Source of the DNA: an uncultured Alphaproteobacteria bacterium | GTDB lineage: Bacteria > Pseudomonadota > Alphaproteobacteria > HIMB59 > GCA-002718135 | NCBI GenBank assembly: GCA_902602515.1 | Contig: CACKRG010000002.1 | Coordinates: 217,449 to 281,448, forward strand | Length of the DNA: 64,000 bases | Reading direction: 5' to 3' | Shown: in pieces, positions 63,136-64,000 of the stretch | Numbering within the stretch: position 1 is the first letter of the stretch | Layout of the letters: every line of letters begins with the position of its first letter | Made by a program: the position numbers and the translations under genes | The notes under the pieces: model-generated | The model's database searches: none | The model's input: only the letters and a program-made list of their open reading frames with translations | Told to the model about the DNA's origin: nothing

Positions 63136-63888
63136 TTAAACTGTATTTAAGTAACAATCATGTTTACTTTTAATAATAATATTATCAATGCTTAATTTTT
63201 TTCCATCAAAAATTGTCATTATATTAGTTTCATCCTTTAAATTTAGTGAAAAATTAATGATTTTCTGAGCTGCTACTAAACCAGCAAAACCTGCTGAGAT
63301 GCTAGAAATACCAACACTACTGCATCTTGGCAGATCTACATCATCTTTATTTGGAAATATACAATTTAAACAAAGATGATTAGTTCTATCAGAATTTTTA
63401 AAAAGAATTAATTGTAAATCGTGTTTTAATACAGAAGAGTGTAAAAAGTTGATTGAGTTTTCAAGACAATATTTATTCAATAATTTAGAAGTAAACCAAT
63501 CATCTGTTGCATCTACAACAATGAAGCATTCTTTCAAATAATTCAAATTAAAAGAATCAATATTTTTATTAATAATATTAATGTTACATTCAGTATTTAT
63601 TAATTTTAGTTTTTCTCTTGCTACATCAACTTTTTTTTTTCCTATGTCATCCAAATTAAATAAAATTTGTCTATTTAGATTACTTTTCTCTACAATATCA
63701 CCGTCGACTAATAGTAAGTTTTTTATTCCTGAGTTTACTAAATATTGACTTAAAGGACAGCCAATTCCTCCTATACCAACAATACCAATTTTAATATTTG
63801 ATAAAATTTTTAAATTTTTCTCAGAAAATTCATTTAAAATAAATAATCTACTAAAAATTTCATATTCATTTTCAGAGTAATTATTCAT
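63136..63888 (-). CDS. ThiF/MoeB/HesA-family adenylyltransferase
   Basis: This 250-residue E1-like enzyme has the nucleotide loop VGIGGIGCPLSQYLVNSGI, LVDGDIVEKSNLNRQILF with the catalytic Asp and Arg, and VDATDDWFTSKLLN. CLNC and a later cysteine (LPRCSSVG) could bind zinc or act as the catalytic Cys. It adenylates the C-terminal glycine of a sulfur-carrier or similar protein; whether thiamine or molybdopterin synthesis is not clear. No carrier protein gene is visible nearby. Confidence 0.87.
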   Translation of the reverse strand: MNNYSENEYEIFSRLFILNEFSEKNLKILSNIKIGIVGIGGIGCPLSQYLVNSGIKNLLLVDGDIVEKSNLNRQILFNLDDIGKKKVDVAREKLKLINTECNINIINKNIDSFNLNYLKECFIVVDATDDWFTSKLLNKYCLENSINFLHSSVLKHDLQLILFKNSDRTNHLCLNCIFPNKDDVDLPRCSSVGISSISAGFAGLVAAQKIINFSLNLKDETNIMTIFDGKKLSIDNIIIKSKHDCYLNTV

Positions 63889-63891
63889 ACT

Positions 63892-64000
63892 TTATTTAAA
63901 AATATTTATATTTCTAATAATTTCTTTCGCACAATTTACTTTTGTCATTTTTTTAAATTTTTTTATCTGGGTTTTTGTAATAATTGATATTTCATTGTAA
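63892..64000 (-). CDS. C-terminal end of an unidentified protein (runs off the window)
   Basis: On the minus strand an open frame enters from the right edge and ends with a stop 3 bp before the ThiF-like start. The visible end reads YNEISIITKTQIKKF, then KKMTKVNCAKEIIR and NINIFK. Tight spacing suggests an operon with the ThiF-like gene. I do not recognise the family from 36 residues. Confidence 0.45.
   Translation of the reverse strand, partial: YNEISIITKTQIKKFKKMTKVNCAKEIIRNINIFK

Noticed and set aside
1..64000. CRISPR arrays, insertion sequences, prophage genes, tRNA and rRNA genes.
   Set aside because: I looked in the spacers and found no regularly spaced repeats, transposase, integrase or cloverleaf sequence; the only direct repeat is the pair at 23588 and 26596.

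Overview
The window is AT-rich (roughly 30% G+C by eye), gene-dense DNA with spacers mostly below 100 bp, many 4-base gene overlaps and several GTG or TTG starts. Gene content points to a streamlined marine alphaproteobacterium: an FYDLN-acid (TIGR02300-type) protein, long PstC/PstA subunits, fabA-fabB-fabI, and plcP-agt lipid-remodelling genes. A SAR11-like or AEGEAN-169/HIMB59-like organism fits, but this is inference from gene content and composition; no rRNA or tRNA gene is present to settle it. No gap between genes exceeds 300 bases. The largest are 6632-6807, 15070-15210, 23647-23857 and 26574-26799, and each is described below.

Layout. 1-2757: the end of msrP, then msrQ, an MFS transporter and two small zinc-binding proteins. 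2793-21161: a phosphonate/organophosphate acquisition region. It holds two CUT1-type (UgpBAE-like) ABC transporters with only one ATPase, the PhnW-PhnY-PhnA route from 2-aminoethylphosphonate to acetate and phosphate, a PhnZ-type HD oxygenase, a phosphonate-type iron alcohol dehydrogenase, a phosphodiesterase, and three unusual partners: a MetE-core protein, a methyltransferase-like protein and an AllA-like cupin. 21158-32833: Pit phosphate permease with its DUF47 partner, ArsC, a PlsC-PlcP-Agt lipid cassette, polyphosphate kinase and exopolyphosphatase, an aquaporin, and a second PlcP-Agt pair. 32919-40388: a SET-domain protein, then phoR-pstS-pstC-pstA-pstB-phoU-phoB. 40443-52346: murJ, trpS, nfu, cell-wall genes, tsaB-rimI-miaB-phoH-ybeY-corC-lnt-trmB. 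52420-60606: nusA-infB-rbfA-truB-rpsO-pnp plus a GDPD. 60603-64000: fabI, fabB, fabA and a ThiF-like gene on the minus strand.

About 38 kb (2.8-40.4 kb) is therefore almost entirely devoted to phosphorus: sensing, high- and low-affinity uptake, phosphonate and phosphodiester use, polyphosphate turnover, arsenate defence and replacement of phospholipids. Tandem 11-bp direct repeats resembling PhoB boxes lie in several of its promoters, which suggests one PhoB-controlled block. The most promising novelty is the phosphonate region: its transporter type, its extra genes and the missing PhnY-type hydroxylase suggest substrates beyond free 2-aminoethylphosphonate. A second is the repeat-flanked, apparently inserted PlsC-PlcP-Agt cassette.
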